From Pseudomonas putida (GTDB lineage: Bacteria; Pseudomonadota; Gammaproteobacteria; Pseudomonadales; Pseudomonadaceae), in contig NZ_MNAH01000004.1 in NCBI RefSeq assembly GCF_001976065.1, positions 498,519-562,518 on the forward strand: 64,000 nucleotides of DNA, in the 5' to 3' direction. The position numbers and the translations under genes are program-made. A model generated the notes under the pieces. It was not told the origin of the DNA. It saw only the letters and a program-made list of their open reading frames with translations, and ran no database searches. Shown here piece after piece: positions 1 through 8,500 of the stretch. Numbering within the stretch: the stretch's first letter is position 1; every line of letters begins with the position of its first letter.

Positions 1-2
1 GC

Positions 3-335
3 CGCGTCGGACGGGGCAGTGCGGTCAGCCATTGCGTGCTGCTTTACCATCCGCCGTTGTCGCAGATCGGACGCCAGCGGCTGGGTATCATGCGCGAAAC
101 AAACGACGGCTTCGTGATCGCCGAAAAAGACCTCGAGCTGCGCGGCCCTGGCGAAATGCTCGGCACACGACAGACCGGCCTGCTCCAATTCAAGGTCGCC
201 GACCTGATGCGCGACGCCGATTTGCTACCCGCCGTACGCGATGCCGCCCAAGCCCTGCTGGAACGCTGGCCCGACCATGTCAGCCCGCTACTCGACCGCT
301 GGTTGCGCCATGGGCAGCAATACGGCCAAGTGTGA
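3..335 (+). CDS. recG: ATP-dependent DNA helicase RecG, C-terminal end (5' end outside window)
   Basis: Only the last 110 codons are present; the frame is open to the left edge. The visible part begins with the end of helicase motif VI (RVGRG) and continues through YHPPLSQIGRQRL and the conserved block GPGEMLGTRQTGLLQFKVADL, which is typical of the RecG C-terminus. RecG is a superfamily-2 helicase that remodels stalled replication forks and branch-migrates Holliday junctions in the cytoplasm. A deacylase-like/HDOD gene follows on the same strand. The identification rests on strong family-specific motifs; the N-terminal wedge domain cannot be checked here. Confidence 0.93.
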   Translation, partial: RVGRGSAVSHCVLLYHPPLSQIGRQRLGIMRETNDGFVIAEKDLELRGPGEMLGTRQTGLLQFKVADLMRDADLLPAVRDAAQALLERWPDHVSPLLDRWLRHGQQYGQV

Positions 336-413
336 GCACCGTCTCAGTTTCCAGGCCATGGTTTTGAGCAAGCTGGTTATACTCCTGAAATTGTTTTGAA
401 ACGGATACAGACC

Positions 414-1814
414 ATGACCGAAGTTGCACTCGCACCCGCCATTCCGCACGCTCCATCGGTCATTCGTCTGTTGCTGGATAAAATGGGCATCGCTTTCGAA
501 GAAGTGCTCGACCATCACGGCCTCAATGCCGCGCGCAAAGTCCAGGCCGTGCTGCTCGATGACAGTGTCGGCTCGCTGATGGTGCTGTACCCGCAGAGCC
601 AATTGCTGGACCTCAATCGCCTGACCGAACTCACCGGCCGGCGCCTCACGGCCGTGTCGACCGAGCGTCTGGAGAAAATGCTCGGCAAACACAACCTGAG
701 CCTGATGCCGGGCTTGCCATCGCTGACCAGCTCGCCGTGCCTGTATGAAGAAAGCCTGTTGCGCGAGCCCATGCTGCTGGTCAACTCGGGTGAGCCGGGC
801 GTACTGCTGGAGATCACCAGTGAAGCCTTCCGGTCCATGCTGAGCAAGGCCAGCGCCGCCAACTTCGGCGAGAACCTGAGCAGCATCCGCCCCAACCTCG
901 ATCGCCCCGACGATGACCGTGAGGAAATTTCCCAGGCCGTCCAGGCGTTTACCGCACGACGTATCCAGCAACGACTGGAAGCGACCATCGAGATTCCGCC
1001 GCTGGCCGAAACGGCACAGAAGATCATCAAGCTGCGTGTCGATCCCGACGCCACCATCGACGACATTACCGGCGTGGTCGAAACCGACCCGGCGCTGGCC
1101 GCACAAGTGGTGAGTTGGGCTGCATCGCCCTACTACGCCTCACCGGGCAAGATTCGCTCGGTAGAAGACGCGATCGTCCGGGTATTGGGTTTCGACCTGG
1201 TGATCAACCTGGCGCTGGGGCTGGCCCTGGGCAAAACCTTGAGCCTGCCCAAGGACCAGCCGCAACACAGCACACCTTACTGGCAGCAATCGATCTACAC
1301 GGCTGCGGTCATCGAAGGCCTGACCCGCGCCATGCCTCGCACCCAGCGCCCGGAAGCGGGCCTGACTTACCTCGCGGGCCTGCTGCACAACTTCGGCTAC
1401 CTGTTGCTGGCCCACGTATTCCCACCGCACTTCTCGCTGATCTGCAGGCACCTGGAGGTCAACCCGCACCTGTGCCACAGCTTTGTGGAGCAACACCTGC
1501 TCGGCATCAGCCGTGAACAGATCGGCTCATGGCTGATGCGCTACTGGGACATGCCGGAAGAACTGACCACCGCGCTGCGCTTCCAGCACGACCCAGGCTA
1601 CGACGGCACCTTCGCCGAGTACCCGAACCTGGTGTGCCTGGCCGTGCGCCTGCTGCGCAGCCGCGGCATCGGCTCGGGACCGGACGAAGGCATCCCCGAC
1701 GCCCTGCTCGAACGCCTCGGCCTCAGCCGTGCCAAGGCCGAGGACGTCGTTAGCAAAGTGCTTGAGGCTGAAGTGCTTCTGCGCGAACTGGCCTCACAAT
1801 TCAGTCAGGGATAA
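414..1814 (+). CDS. YbaK-like aminoacyl-tRNA deacylase domain fused to an HDOD signalling domain
   Basis: A two-domain protein of 466 residues. Residues about 10-150 resemble the YbaK/ProX aminoacyl-tRNA deacylase fold (VIRLLLDKMGIAFEEV, then KVQAVLLDDSVGSLMVLYP). Residues about 195-400 are an HDOD domain, with the start IPPLAETAQKIIKLRVDPDATI and the block DPALAAQVVSWAASPYY. HDOD domains resemble HD phosphohydrolases but lack the catalytic HD pair and are usually linked to signalling. A TTG-initiated start 18 bases upstream is possible; I chose the first ATG. The same fusion lies beside recG in other pseudomonads (from memory). The substrate of the deacylase part and the reason for the fusion are unknown. 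Confidence 0.85.
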   Translation: MTEVALAPAIPHAPSVIRLLLDKMGIAFEEVLDHHGLNAARKVQAVLLDDSVGSLMVLYPQSQLLDLNRLTELTGRRLTAVSTERLEKMLGKHNLSLMPGLPSLTSSPCLYEESLLREPMLLVNSGEPGVLLEITSEAFRSMLSKASAANFGENLSSIRPNLDRPDDDREEISQAVQAFTARRIQQRLEATIEIPPLAETAQKIIKLRVDPDATIDDITGVVETDPALAAQVVSWAASPYYASPGKIRSVEDAIVRVLGFDLVINLALGLALGKTLSLPKDQPQHSTPYWQQSIYTAAVIEGLTRAMPRTQRPEAGLTYLAGLLHNFGYLLLAHVFPPHFSLICRHLEVNPHLCHSFVEQHLLGISREQIGSWLMRYWDMPEELTTALRFQHDPGYDGTFAEYPNLVCLAVRLLRSRGIGSGPDEGIPDALLERLGLSRAKAEDVVSKVLEAEVLLRELASQFSQG

Positions 1815-1856
1815 AAAAACCGCTCTCACATCAGGGTAATGTGGAGCGGCTTTTGT
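1814..1856 (+). terminator. Rho-independent terminator after the HDOD gene
   Basis: An interrupted inverted repeat (CCGCTC-T-CACAT paired with ATGTG-GAGCGG, 7-base loop) spans 1820-1849. A run of A precedes it and CTTTT follows it, so it may work in both directions. It separates the HDOD gene from the convergent delta-60 protein gene. Confidence 0.8.
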
Positions 1857-1865
1857 GGTCCGGTA

Positions 1866-3125
1866 TCACCCCAAGTAACGTACTGCACTATTGCCTCTAC
1901 CAAGAACAACTATTTTGTTATCGACCGTCAACTCGCTGCTGCGAACACCTACCTGTCCAAGTGCGCGGAAGACAACCCACCCTTCGTCTCCAAAAGTCAG
2001 ATCGAGAGAGCCAGTAAGGTCATAACGAGCAGCGACCAAGTAACCAGCATCGCCAGGTCCGGTGACGATGATCTTTTTATCTTGCTGCAGGACACAACTA
2101 GAAAATAACAAATCTGACAATAAATCGGCGTACAACGGCTCCCCTTTGTTGAAAATCAGATTAAAGCTACCGCCAGCATTTAGAACGGTTATCAACCCTT
2201 GATTTGCACCGTCTTTTTTAGCTTCGCCAGACGCTATAATCAGCCCATCGTCTCTTACCGCCAAAGAAGTAACAATAGACTTTCGGTCATCAGCTTTACT
2301 GCGAATCAGCACTGTTCCACGGTCGCCGAATGAGGTATCAGCACTTCCACTTTGGTTATAGCGAATAACAAAGGCACCACCCAGGAAGCCACCAACGGGG
2401 AAAGTCGTCGCACCGACTAATACGCCGTCCCCATGGACTGCCAAAGACCCGAGGCGAATGCTAAAACCATCGTCTTGTGCCCTAAGCACGGTGTAACCGC
2501 CATTGAAGGTCTCATCCAGCGAACCGTCTTCATCAAGGCGAAAAACTATTCCCTTGAAACCTTCATCATCGGTGGTAATACCCGCGCTCAAATAGATTTT
2601 TGCGTGTAGCTCGGAAAAAGCCAACCATTCCTCGGAAAAAAAGTTACCCTCCGCACTGTTTTCCCTTTCACTGCCATTAAAAAACCTGACGCCACTTTCA
2701 ATACTGGCGCCAGCAACATCTGCAATATTAATCGTGGCGATGCCGTTATCACCAAAAGAATTATCAAAACTTCCGTCTTCTAGCAACCGAATGATATATT
2801 TCTTGGTACTGACCGCACCCGTCTGGTAGGCTGCGATCAGGTATTTCCCACTGTTTAATGCAACAATTCGTCTGGGAAACATACCGAGTCCGCGAATAGG
2901 CAGCTCAACCACACCGCGCTCCCCGAACGACTCATCAAACTCTCCCGCCTCATTAAACCTTGCCACCGTAAATTTCTTTTGGTGGTTCGATCCTGTTACA
3001 ACGATCAATTTCTTATCCGGCAGAGCGGCCATCCCGCGTGTCATGTCCGGCAGTTCTCCCAGGCCACCGTTACCAAAGGAAAGATCAAGATTGCCCGCGG
3101 TTGCCGCGCCTGATACCTGAATCAT
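1866..3125 (-). CDS. Delta-60 repeat protein (predicted beta-propeller-like)
   Basis: A 419-residue protein built from about seven copies of a 50-65 residue unit, each containing a motif like LDLSFGNGG, FDESFGERG, FDNSFGDNG, ADTSFGDRG or LDLTFGDEG. This is the signature of the delta-60 repeat family (large, often extracellular repeat proteins of unknown function). There is no obvious signal peptide; it starts MIQVSGAATAGNLDLSFG. The gene is visibly richer in A and T than its neighbours, which suggests acquisition or weak codon selection. A 7-bp hairpin (GAGATCC / GGATCTC, 3151-3169) lies 26 bases upstream of the start. The function is unknown; the family call is firm because the repeats are regular. 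Confidence 0.85.
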   Translation of the reverse strand: MIQVSGAATAGNLDLSFGNGGLGELPDMTRGMAALPDKKLIVVTGSNHQKKFTVARFNEAGEFDESFGERGVVELPIRGLGMFPRRIVALNSGKYLIAAYQTGAVSTKKYIIRLLEDGSFDNSFGDNGIATINIADVAGASIESGVRFFNGSERENSAEGNFFSEEWLAFSELHAKIYLSAGITTDDEGFKGIVFRLDEDGSLDETFNGGYTVLRAQDDGFSIRLGSLAVHGDGVLVGATTFPVGGFLGGAFVIRYNQSGSADTSFGDRGTVLIRSKADDRKSIVTSLAVRDDGLIIASGEAKKDGANQGLITVLNAGGSFNLIFNKGEPLYADLLSDLLFSSCVLQQDKKIIVTGPGDAGYLVAARYDLTGSLDLTFGDEGWVVFRALGQVGVRSSELTVDNKIVVLGRGNSAVRYLG

Positions 3126-3232
3126 GATTTTGCTCCATCAAGTTGTCTGAGAGATCCACCATGGATCTCAAGCTTGAGTAGAACTCCACGCGCACAATTC
3201 GCCACCTGACAGAAATAACAGTCAGAGTGTCG

Positions 3233-3607
3233 TTAACGGACCTTTTTCGGCTTCAAATATTTGGTCAACCCCTGAAACCAGATCACTAGCGCCGGGTTGC
3301 CCTTGATCTGAATCGACTTGTCCTGGATCCCCGTCATGAACGCCAGCTGCTTGTTCTTGGCCTGCATCGTGGCAAAGCCGTAGGCGGCGTCCTTGAAGGC
3401 AATCGCAAACGCCGGTTCGGCGTGCACACCCGCCTTGCTGGTAATGCGCTGATCTTTAACCTGGAAGTGCCGAGCGACTTTCCCGTCCAGGGTCTGCAGC
3501 TGAAACACCAACGCCTTGTCACCTAACTGCTGCTGGAACGCAGGATTGGAGCGACTGGCCCTGCCCATCATTACACCCAGCATCCACAGCAGAAAACGAA
3601 ATTTCAT
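3233..3607 (-). CDS. Small conserved protein, possibly SCP2 sterol-binding-like
   Basis: A 124-residue protein starting MKFRFLLWMLGVMMGRASR. The hydrophobic start could be a membrane anchor. The middle (VFQLQTLDGKVARHFQV, then AFAIAFKDAAYGFATM) and the end (IKGNPALVIWFQGLTKYL) resemble the SCP2 sterol-transfer fold, in which a small beta sheet packs a lipid pocket. That assignment is by eye and tentative. ATG 3607 was chosen over a GTG two codons upstream. It stands alone between two unrelated accessory genes. Confidence 0.65.
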   Translation of the reverse strand: MKFRFLLWMLGVMMGRASRSNPAFQQQLGDKALVFQLQTLDGKVARHFQVKDQRITSKAGVHAEPAFAIAFKDAAYGFATMQAKNKQLAFMTGIQDKSIQIKGNPALVIWFQGLTKYLKPKKVR

Positions 3608-3754
3608 GCGCACAGCCTCAAGAGATAAATGAACGGCCGGCGCAGTGTAGCGATTAAAAGCCAGAATGCCACCTTTGAGTTACGTTAGGAGAAGATGCCC
3701 TGTTTTTTGACGCCGATGACTACCAAGTCACTGTCGAAACATCTTCTCCAGGCG

Positions 3755-4129
3755 TCACGCCGGATGCGAAGGGGCGACATTATCCAACACCCGATTCACC
3801 GCCAACTCACCGAGCATGATCACCTGCTGCAACGCCAGCATCGTGCTGCGATGCGCCCCTTCCAGCATCGCGGCGATTTCACTGGCCATCACATTCGCCG
3901 ACGCCAACGACTCACAGGCGTGGGCCAATAGCGTCTCATTGTCGATGTCAGGCGCCACGACAAAGATCGTGTTGGGCGTATGCACCCCGCTCATTACCAG
4001 AGGATTGGGTTTCAGATAATGGTCCAGGGCGCGATTGGCGGCATGATGCAACTTTCTAGAAGTCGCCGAGATGTACGGCGTAGTGCTTTCGGCTATTGAA
4101 CCGGAGGGCAATTCGTTGATCTTGGGCAT
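3755..4129 (-). CDS. DUF6124-type small Pseudomonas protein
   Basis: A 124-residue protein with the hallmark segments SRKLHHAANRALDHYL, PDIDNETLLAHACESLASAN and MLALQQVIMLGELAVNRVLD. I recognise these from a multicopy small protein family of pseudomonads (DUF6124, formerly DUF3077). It is mostly helical and has no signal peptide. The start at ATG 4129 is supported by a GGAG Shine-Dalgarno sequence eight bases upstream; a longer frame exists without one. The family is often present in many copies per genome. Its function is unknown. Confidence 0.75.
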   Translation of the reverse strand: MPKINELPSGSIAESTTPYISATSRKLHHAANRALDHYLKPNPLVMSGVHTPNTIFVVAPDIDNETLLAHACESLASANVMASEIAAMLEGAHRSTMLALQQVIMLGELAVNRVLDNVAPSHPA

Positions 4130-4452
4130 GGTGAATCTCCGAGGAATATTGGGAGTGACCACGCTAACCTTCGCGCTTCCGAAGGCCAACCTTAAAAAAG
4201 CGTCGGATGCTTCCTCGATTTTGTAAGGGAATTAATCATTTTTCAGTTGTGTTTAACGAATCCAAACTCGCCGTTTGGATGCACACGCCCTATAACCTCG
4301 CGGATAGTTTGGCACCTTCAATTCGATGTTGCCGACACACCGCTTTCGCTGGCACGCCAGCTCCTGCAAGGGTCGGCGTCGTGACAAAAAAATGGGCACC
4401 CAACCCGGTTGGCGTGCCCATTTTTCAGCAACCCCACAAAGGGGAATGCGAA
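4130..4452. other. Intergenic region with a decayed REP fragment and the HU terminator
   Basis: This 323-base gap holds the leader of the DUF6124 gene on its left and a degenerate REP-like piece at about 4346-4373 (GCTGGCACGCCAGCTCCTGCA). On its right is a bidirectional terminator hairpin that belongs mainly to the HU gene. I see no further coding potential. Confidence 0.6.
4386..4426 (-). terminator. Terminator downstream of the HU gene
   Basis: TGGGCAC (4393-4399) pairs with GTGCCCA (4414-4420), and the CCAACC / GGTTGG inner arms extend the stem. It is flanked by A and T runs on both sides, so it can stop transcription of the HU gene on the minus strand. Confidence 0.85.
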
Positions 4453-4728
4453 TTACGGATTAACGCTATCTTTCAGCGACTTACCCGGCTTGAACGCAAC
4501 TGTGTTGCTGGCCTTGATTTTAACCGGCTCACCGGTTTGCGGGTTTTTGCCGGTGCGGGCACCGCGGTGGCGTTGCAGGAAGGTGCCGAAACCGACCAGC
4601 GTCACGCTGTCTTTGCGGTGCAGGGCGCCGGTGATTTCTTCGAGAACGGCGTTGAGGACGCGGTTGGCCTGCTCTTTGGTGAGATCTGCTTTTTCAGCAA
4701 TGGCTGCGGCGAGTTCTGGTTTACGCAT
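4453..4728 (-). CDS. hupA: HU-family nucleoid DNA-binding protein
   Basis: A 91-residue protein, the usual HU length, beginning MRKPELAAAIAEKADLTKEQ. It carries the family signature VGFGTFLQRHRGARTGKNP, including the beta arm that inserts into the DNA minor groove. HU bends and compacts DNA and supports replication, repair and transcription. The frame runs further upstream, but the HU N-terminus fixes the start at 4728. A strong terminator follows. Its place next to the rubredoxin genes matches the HU-alpha-like gene of other pseudomonads, so I use hupA with moderate certainty about the paralogue. Confidence 0.93.
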   Translation of the reverse strand: MRKPELAAAIAEKADLTKEQANRVLNAVLEEITGALHRKDSVTLVGFGTFLQRHRGARTGKNPQTGEPVKIKASNTVAFKPGKSLKDSVNP

Positions 4729-4922
4729 ATTAGTGAAGCCCCTTTGACGGTTTTTTGTTGTTATGTCCGTGCTGCTCTCTGTGGAGCAGCGCCCAAAGCG
4801 CCGCAGGTGCTCTACTCTGCGGCAGACGGGAGTGAGGATGGCACGCAGAGAGGAGCCGCGCCAGTGTCGGCGCGGCCAATGTATGGGCAAAAGGGGGGTG
4901 ATTCCGACAGAACGACCGGTAT

Positions 4923-6071
4923 TTACGCCAGCAGTGCCGGAAGCTCTTTATTGAGGGCCAGTTTCTCCATCACGGCCGCGCCTGTCAGGGCATAACCGAG
5001 CAGTTTGCCGTTGGTATCGCGGCATAAAACCTTGATATCTGCGCCCTGTCCTTCGACCGTCCAGACGCCCTCCGAGCCCCGTGGTGGCGGTGATACGACC
5101 AATGGGCAGACCGGAGTTTTCACCGTAATAGGCATAGGGCCGTAGGTGACTGCCGTCGGGTTGCCAGCGAGAGTCTGGGCCAGCGCTCTCGCACAGCTCA
5201 TCAGGGGCATGACGTACAACAGATTCAGCCCATCGACCTCGGCGCAGTCACCCAGCGCGAAGATGTTGGCGTGGGAGGTTTTCAGGTGGCGGTCGACCAT
5301 CACACCACGATTGACCTGCAAGCCTGCAGCCGCCGCCAGGTCGATACGCGGACGCAGGCCAATGGCCGAGACCACCACGTCGCACGGGATGACCTGACCG
5401 TCGGAAAGATGGGCTTCCAGGCCTTCAGAAACCCGCTGCAGACGATTGAGCACCGGACCGAGATGGAAGCGTGCACCCAGGCTTTCAAGACCGGCCTGGA
5501 CCGCTGCGGCCGCGGCCGGGTGCAACAGGGTCGGCATGACCTGTTCGCACGGCGCAACCAGTTGCACCTCGTAGCCACCCAGGGTCAGGTCGTTGGCGAA
5601 TTCGCAGCCGATCAGGCCGGCGCCCAGCAACAACACCCGATGCTTGCCGGCCGCTGCCGCGCGAAAACGCGCGTAATCTTCCAGGTCGTTGATCGGGAAC
5701 ACACAATCCGCCGCGTCACCTTCGATGGGCACGCGCACGGTTTCGGCGCCCCAGGCCAACACCAGGTCACGATAGATCACCGCTTCCTCGCCGATCCACA
5801 GGCGCTTGTGGCCGGGGTCTATGCCACTGATGCGGGTATGCGTACGCACTTCGGCCTTCAATTGCTCGGCCATCGCACCCGGTTCGGCCATGCTCAGGCC
5901 ATCGGCATCCTTGTTTTTGCCAAAACCGGTGGAGAGCATCGGCTTGGAGTAAGAGCGCCCGTCATCGGCGGTAATCAGCAGCAGCGGGGTTTCGCCATCA
6001 AGTTTGCGAAACTCGCGAGCCAGGTTGTAGCCAGCCAGCCCGGTGCCGACAATCACGACAGGTGCGTTCAT
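4923..6071 (-). CDS. alkT: Rubredoxin-NAD(+) reductase
   Basis: A 382-residue FAD protein. The N-terminal FAD-binding site is VVIVGTGLAGYNLAREFR, a second dinucleotide-binding site is VLLLGAGLIGCEFANDL at about residues 145-161, and the second FAD motif is HANIFALGDCAEVDG. It passes electrons from NADH to rubredoxin, which then feeds oxygenases or oxidative-stress reductases. The rubredoxin gene lies 20 bases upstream on the same strand, so the two form an operon. The length and domain order match the AlkT/RubB family. The electron acceptor beyond rubredoxin is not shown by this locus. Confidence 0.92.
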   Translation of the reverse strand: MNAPVVIVGTGLAGYNLAREFRKLDGETPLLLITADDGRSYSKPMLSTGFGKNKDADGLSMAEPGAMAEQLKAEVRTHTRISGIDPGHKRLWIGEEAVIYRDLVLAWGAETVRVPIEGDAADCVFPINDLEDYARFRAAAAGKHRVLLLGAGLIGCEFANDLTLGGYEVQLVAPCEQVMPTLLHPAAAAAVQAGLESLGARFHLGPVLNRLQRVSEGLEAHLSDGQVIPCDVVVSAIGLRPRIDLAAAAGLQVNRGVMVDRHLKTSHANIFALGDCAEVDGLNLLYVMPLMSCARALAQTLAGNPTAVTYGPMPITVKTPVCPLVVSPPPRGSEGVWTVEGQGADIKVLCRDTNGKLLGYALTGAAVMEKLALNKELPALLA

Positions 6072-6091
6072 TCCTTACTCCTCTAAGTGTC

Positions 6092-6259
6092 TTAGTTGAT
6101 TTCGATCATTTCGAAATCCATTTTGCCTACACCGCAATCCGGGCACAGCCAGTCTTCCGGCACGTCCTGCCACAGGGTGCCCGGCGCGATGCCGTCATCG
6201 GGCCAACCGTCGGCTTCGTTATAGATCAGGCCGCAGACGATACATTGCCACTTTTTCAT
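6092..6259 (-). CDS. rubA: Rubredoxin
   Basis: A 55-residue iron protein, MKKWQCIVCGLIYNEADGWP and onward. It has the two rubredoxin knuckles, CIVCG (Cys 6 and 9) and CPDCG (Cys 39 and 42), which bind one iron through four cysteines. The conserved aromatic and acidic residues (YNEADGWPDDGI, DVPEDWLCP) are all present. It is a soluble one-electron carrier and the substrate of the reductase encoded just downstream. A clear ribosome-binding site (GAGGAAG) lies upstream of the ATG. Only one rubredoxin is present here, whereas some pseudomonads have a tandem pair. Confidence 0.95.
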   Translation of the reverse strand: MKKWQCIVCGLIYNEADGWPDDGIAPGTLWQDVPEDWLCPDCGVGKMDFEMIEIN

Positions 6260-6458
6260 ACAGGTACTTCCTCAAATTCAGGCTTTTACTGGCGCGAACA
6301 GTCGATGGATAAAACGCTGCTGTCCTGCTCAGGGCGTTTTGTACTGATGGGGCCAGTCAGATGCAAGCGTGATCGGCGCAACGGGCGCCCGGATCACTCA
6401 AACTTATTAGCTGACATGGTAAGCTCGCCGCCTCATTTGCTGCCAATAATGACTCACT

Positions 6459-7010
6459 GTGCCGCACTCAAAATCTCCTTTCTGGGTGACCAGAAGCCAA
6501 CTCGCGCCCCTCCCCACCGCCTCGACCCTCGATTGGTTATTCGATGAAGGCTCGCTGACAAGACGCCTCATTCACCTGTCGAATGATGCATTCAGCGTCA
6601 CGCCGCTGTTCGAAGGCTGGCAGCCCTTGCGCGCTGACGAATGTGCAGCCCTGGACCTGGCTGAAGGCAGTGAGGGTTGGGTGCGCGAGGTGTATCTGCG
6701 CGGTCATGGCCAGGCCTGGGTGTTTGCCCGAAGCGTCGCGGCACGCAGTGCGCTGCAGGGCGACGGCTTGCACATGGACGCGCTGGGCAGCCGTTCGCTG
6801 GGCGAATTGCTGTTTTGCGATCATGCCTTTCAGCGCCGGGCCATCGAGGTTTGTCACTATCCTCAGGCATGGCTGCCGACGGAAGTGCGAACACCTGGGT
6901 TGTGGGGCCGTCGCTCGCGCTTCGACCGTGGCGCCTTGAGTGTGCTGGTGGCCGAGATCTTCCTGCCGACCCTGTGGAGCGTCGCCGGCGCCCATCCGGA
7001 GAATTGCTGA
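6459..7010 (+). CDS. ubiC: Chorismate pyruvate-lyase UbiC
   Basis: A 183-residue protein that removes pyruvate from chorismate to give 4-hydroxybenzoate, the first committed step of ubiquinone synthesis. The recognisable blocks are WLFDEGSLTRRLI, WVREVYLRGHGQAWVFARSV (holding the conserved Arg) and the C-terminal VAEIFLPTLW, with the Glu matching the E. coli active site. It starts at GTG without a strong Shine-Dalgarno sequence. Its TGA overlaps the ATG of ubiA by one base, so the two are translationally coupled. Confidence 0.92.
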   Translation: MPHSKSPFWVTRSQLAPLPTASTLDWLFDEGSLTRRLIHLSNDAFSVTPLFEGWQPLRADECAALDLAEGSEGWVREVYLRGHGQAWVFARSVAARSALQGDGLHMDALGSRSLGELLFCDHAFQRRAIEVCHYPQAWLPTEVRTPGLWGRRSRFDRGALSVLVAEIFLPTLWSVAGAHPENC

Positions 7011-7900
7011 TGTACCAGAGCCTGCTCAAGTCCTTGAACCGCGTGAATCCCCGGGCCTGGGATTTCATTCAGTTGACGCGCATGGACAAGCCGATCGGCA
7101 TCTACCTGCTGCTGTGGCCGACGTTGTGGGCCCTGTGGATTGCCGGCAAGGGCTCGCCGTCCCTGGCCAATATCGTGATTTTCGTCCTTGGCGTGGTGCT
7201 GACCCGCGCGGGCGGCTGCGTGATCAATGATTGGGCGGACCGCAAGGTCGACGGCCATGTAAAACGCACCGAACAGCGGCCGCTGGTGAGCGGCAAGATC
7301 AGTTCCAGGGAAGCCTTGGTGTTCTTTGCGCTGTTGATGGGCGTGAGTTTCCTGTTGGTGCTGTGCACCAATGCCACCACTATATGGTTGTCCCTCGGCG
7401 GTCTGGCGCTGGCCTTCAGCTACCCGTTCATGAAGCGCTACACCTATTACCCACAGGTGGTGCTGGGCGCGGCGTTTTCCTGGGGCATGCCGATGGCGTT
7501 CACCGCCGAAACCGGTGAACTGCCGGCGGCAGCGTGGCTGCTGTACATCGCCAACCTGATGTGGACGGTGGGTTACGACACCTACTACGCGATGACCGAC
7601 CGCGACGATGACTTGAAGATCGGCGTGAAGTCCACGGCGATCCTGTTTGGCGAGGCCGACCGCGTGATTATCCTGATCTTGCAGGGTCTGGCGTTGGGTT
7701 GCCTGTTGCTGGCCGGGTCGAAATTCGAGCTGGGGGGCTGGTTCCACCTGGGGCTTGCGGTGGCGGCGGGCTGTTTTGCCTGGGAGTTCTGGTACACCCG
7801 GAGCAAGGACCGCATGCGCTGTTTCAAAGCGTTTTTGCACAACCACTGGGCCGGGTTGGCAATTTTTGTCGGGATTGTGCTGGATTACGGGCTGCGTTGA
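7010..7900 (+). CDS. ubiA: 4-hydroxybenzoate octaprenyltransferase UbiA
   Basis: A 296-residue integral membrane prenyltransferase that attaches the polyprenyl chain to 4-hydroxybenzoate, the product of UbiC. Both aspartate-rich motifs that bind Mg and the prenyl diphosphate are present: NDWADRKVD near residue 72 and DRDDD near residue 195. About eight or nine hydrophobic helices surround them. The ATG at 7010 shares a base with the ubiC stop codon. The order ubiC-ubiA before phoB is standard in pseudomonads. Confidence 0.95.
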   Translation: MYQSLLKSLNRVNPRAWDFIQLTRMDKPIGIYLLLWPTLWALWIAGKGSPSLANIVIFVLGVVLTRAGGCVINDWADRKVDGHVKRTEQRPLVSGKISSREALVFFALLMGVSFLLVLCTNATTIWLSLGGLALAFSYPFMKRYTYYPQVVLGAAFSWGMPMAFTAETGELPAAAWLLYIANLMWTVGYDTYYAMTDRDDDLKIGVKSTAILFGEADRVIILILQGLALGCLLLAGSKFELGGWFHLGLAVAAGCFAWEFWYTRSKDRMRCFKAFLHNHWAGLAIFVGIVLDYGLR

Positions 7901-7905
7901 GGATT

Positions 7906-7954
7906 TAAAAGATCGCAGCGTTCGGCAGCTCCAGGGGGCTGCGATCTTTTTTTG
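7906..7954. terminator. Bidirectional terminator between ubiA and the COG4315 gene
   Basis: AAAGATCGCAGC (7908-7919) pairs with GCTGCGATCTTT (7938-7949) and is followed by a T run. It serves ubiA and also the convergent gene. It belongs to a repeat family (GATCGCAGC...TTCGGCAG) seen again near 38331, 42533 and 44018. Confidence 0.85.
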
Positions 7955-7961
7955 ATTACGG

Positions 7962-8348
7962 TTACTTTTGCGACTCGTGCACGACGTGCCAGACGTCTTT
8001 CATTTTGTCGCCCTTCGCTTCTCCAGGCTTTTCGTCCTTCACAAAGGTGTACAGCGGTTTGCCGTCGTAAGCCCACTGCATCGTGCCGTCATCTCGCTTG
8101 ATCGGGGTAAATTTTCCTTCGGCCTTGGCTCCGGCCGGAGCCATCATGGGTGGCCAATTCTTGGCACAATCATCATTACACATCGACTTGCCGCCCGAGT
8201 CCTTGTCGAACGTGTAAACGGTCATGCCTTTATCGTCGACCATCATGCCGCCCTTCATCATCGCCGGGTCGGCGGCGAAGGCCATGGTCGGCAGCGTTAG
8301 CGCAGCGGTGACCAGCAAAGCCTTCCAGGATTGAGCAATGTGTTTCAT
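7962..8348 (-). CDS. Secreted COG4315 repeat protein
   Basis: A 128-residue exported protein. The N-terminus MKHIAQSWKALLVTAALTL ends at a signal-peptidase site near AFA-AD. The mature part has two copies of the COG4315 unit, MMVDDKGMTVYTFDKD and WAYDGKPLYTFVKDEKPG, with the YTF..D signature, plus a conserved pair of cysteines (CNDDC..NWPP). The family is periplasmic or a lipoprotein and of unknown function; this copy lacks a lipobox. It is transcribed away from phoB. Confidence 0.85.
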   Translation of the reverse strand: MKHIAQSWKALLVTAALTLPTMAFAADPAMMKGGMMVDDKGMTVYTFDKDSGGKSMCNDDCAKNWPPMMAPAGAKAEGKFTPIKRDDGTMQWAYDGKPLYTFVKDEKPGEAKGDKMKDVWHVVHESQK

Positions 8349-8429
8349 GGAAACCTTCCGTTTGTGGTAGTCAGGATTCGGACTTAGAGCTTAGTCCAGG
8401 TTCATGACAATCGCCGGGTGACTAAAATA

Positions 8430-8447
8430 CTGTCACACGACTGCAAT
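8430..8447 (+). promoter_or_regulatory. Putative PhoB box upstream of phoB
   Basis: The 18-mer CTGTCACACGACTGCAAT has one good half-site (CTGTCAC) and one partial half-site (CTGCAAT) with the correct 4-base spacer, against the PhoB consensus CTGTCAT-N4-CTGTCAT. It ends 53 bases before the phoB ATG and would give autoregulation. It is weaker than the pstC and pstS boxes. Confidence 0.6.
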
Positions 8448-8500
8448 AATTCCGTTATCTAATGCGGCGCAAGACAGTTAAATGACAAGAGGATTAAGGC

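Noticed and set aside
1839..2108. An 89-codon plus-strand frame inside the delta-60 gene
   Set aside because: It is antisense to regular delta-60 repeats, which explain the coding signal.
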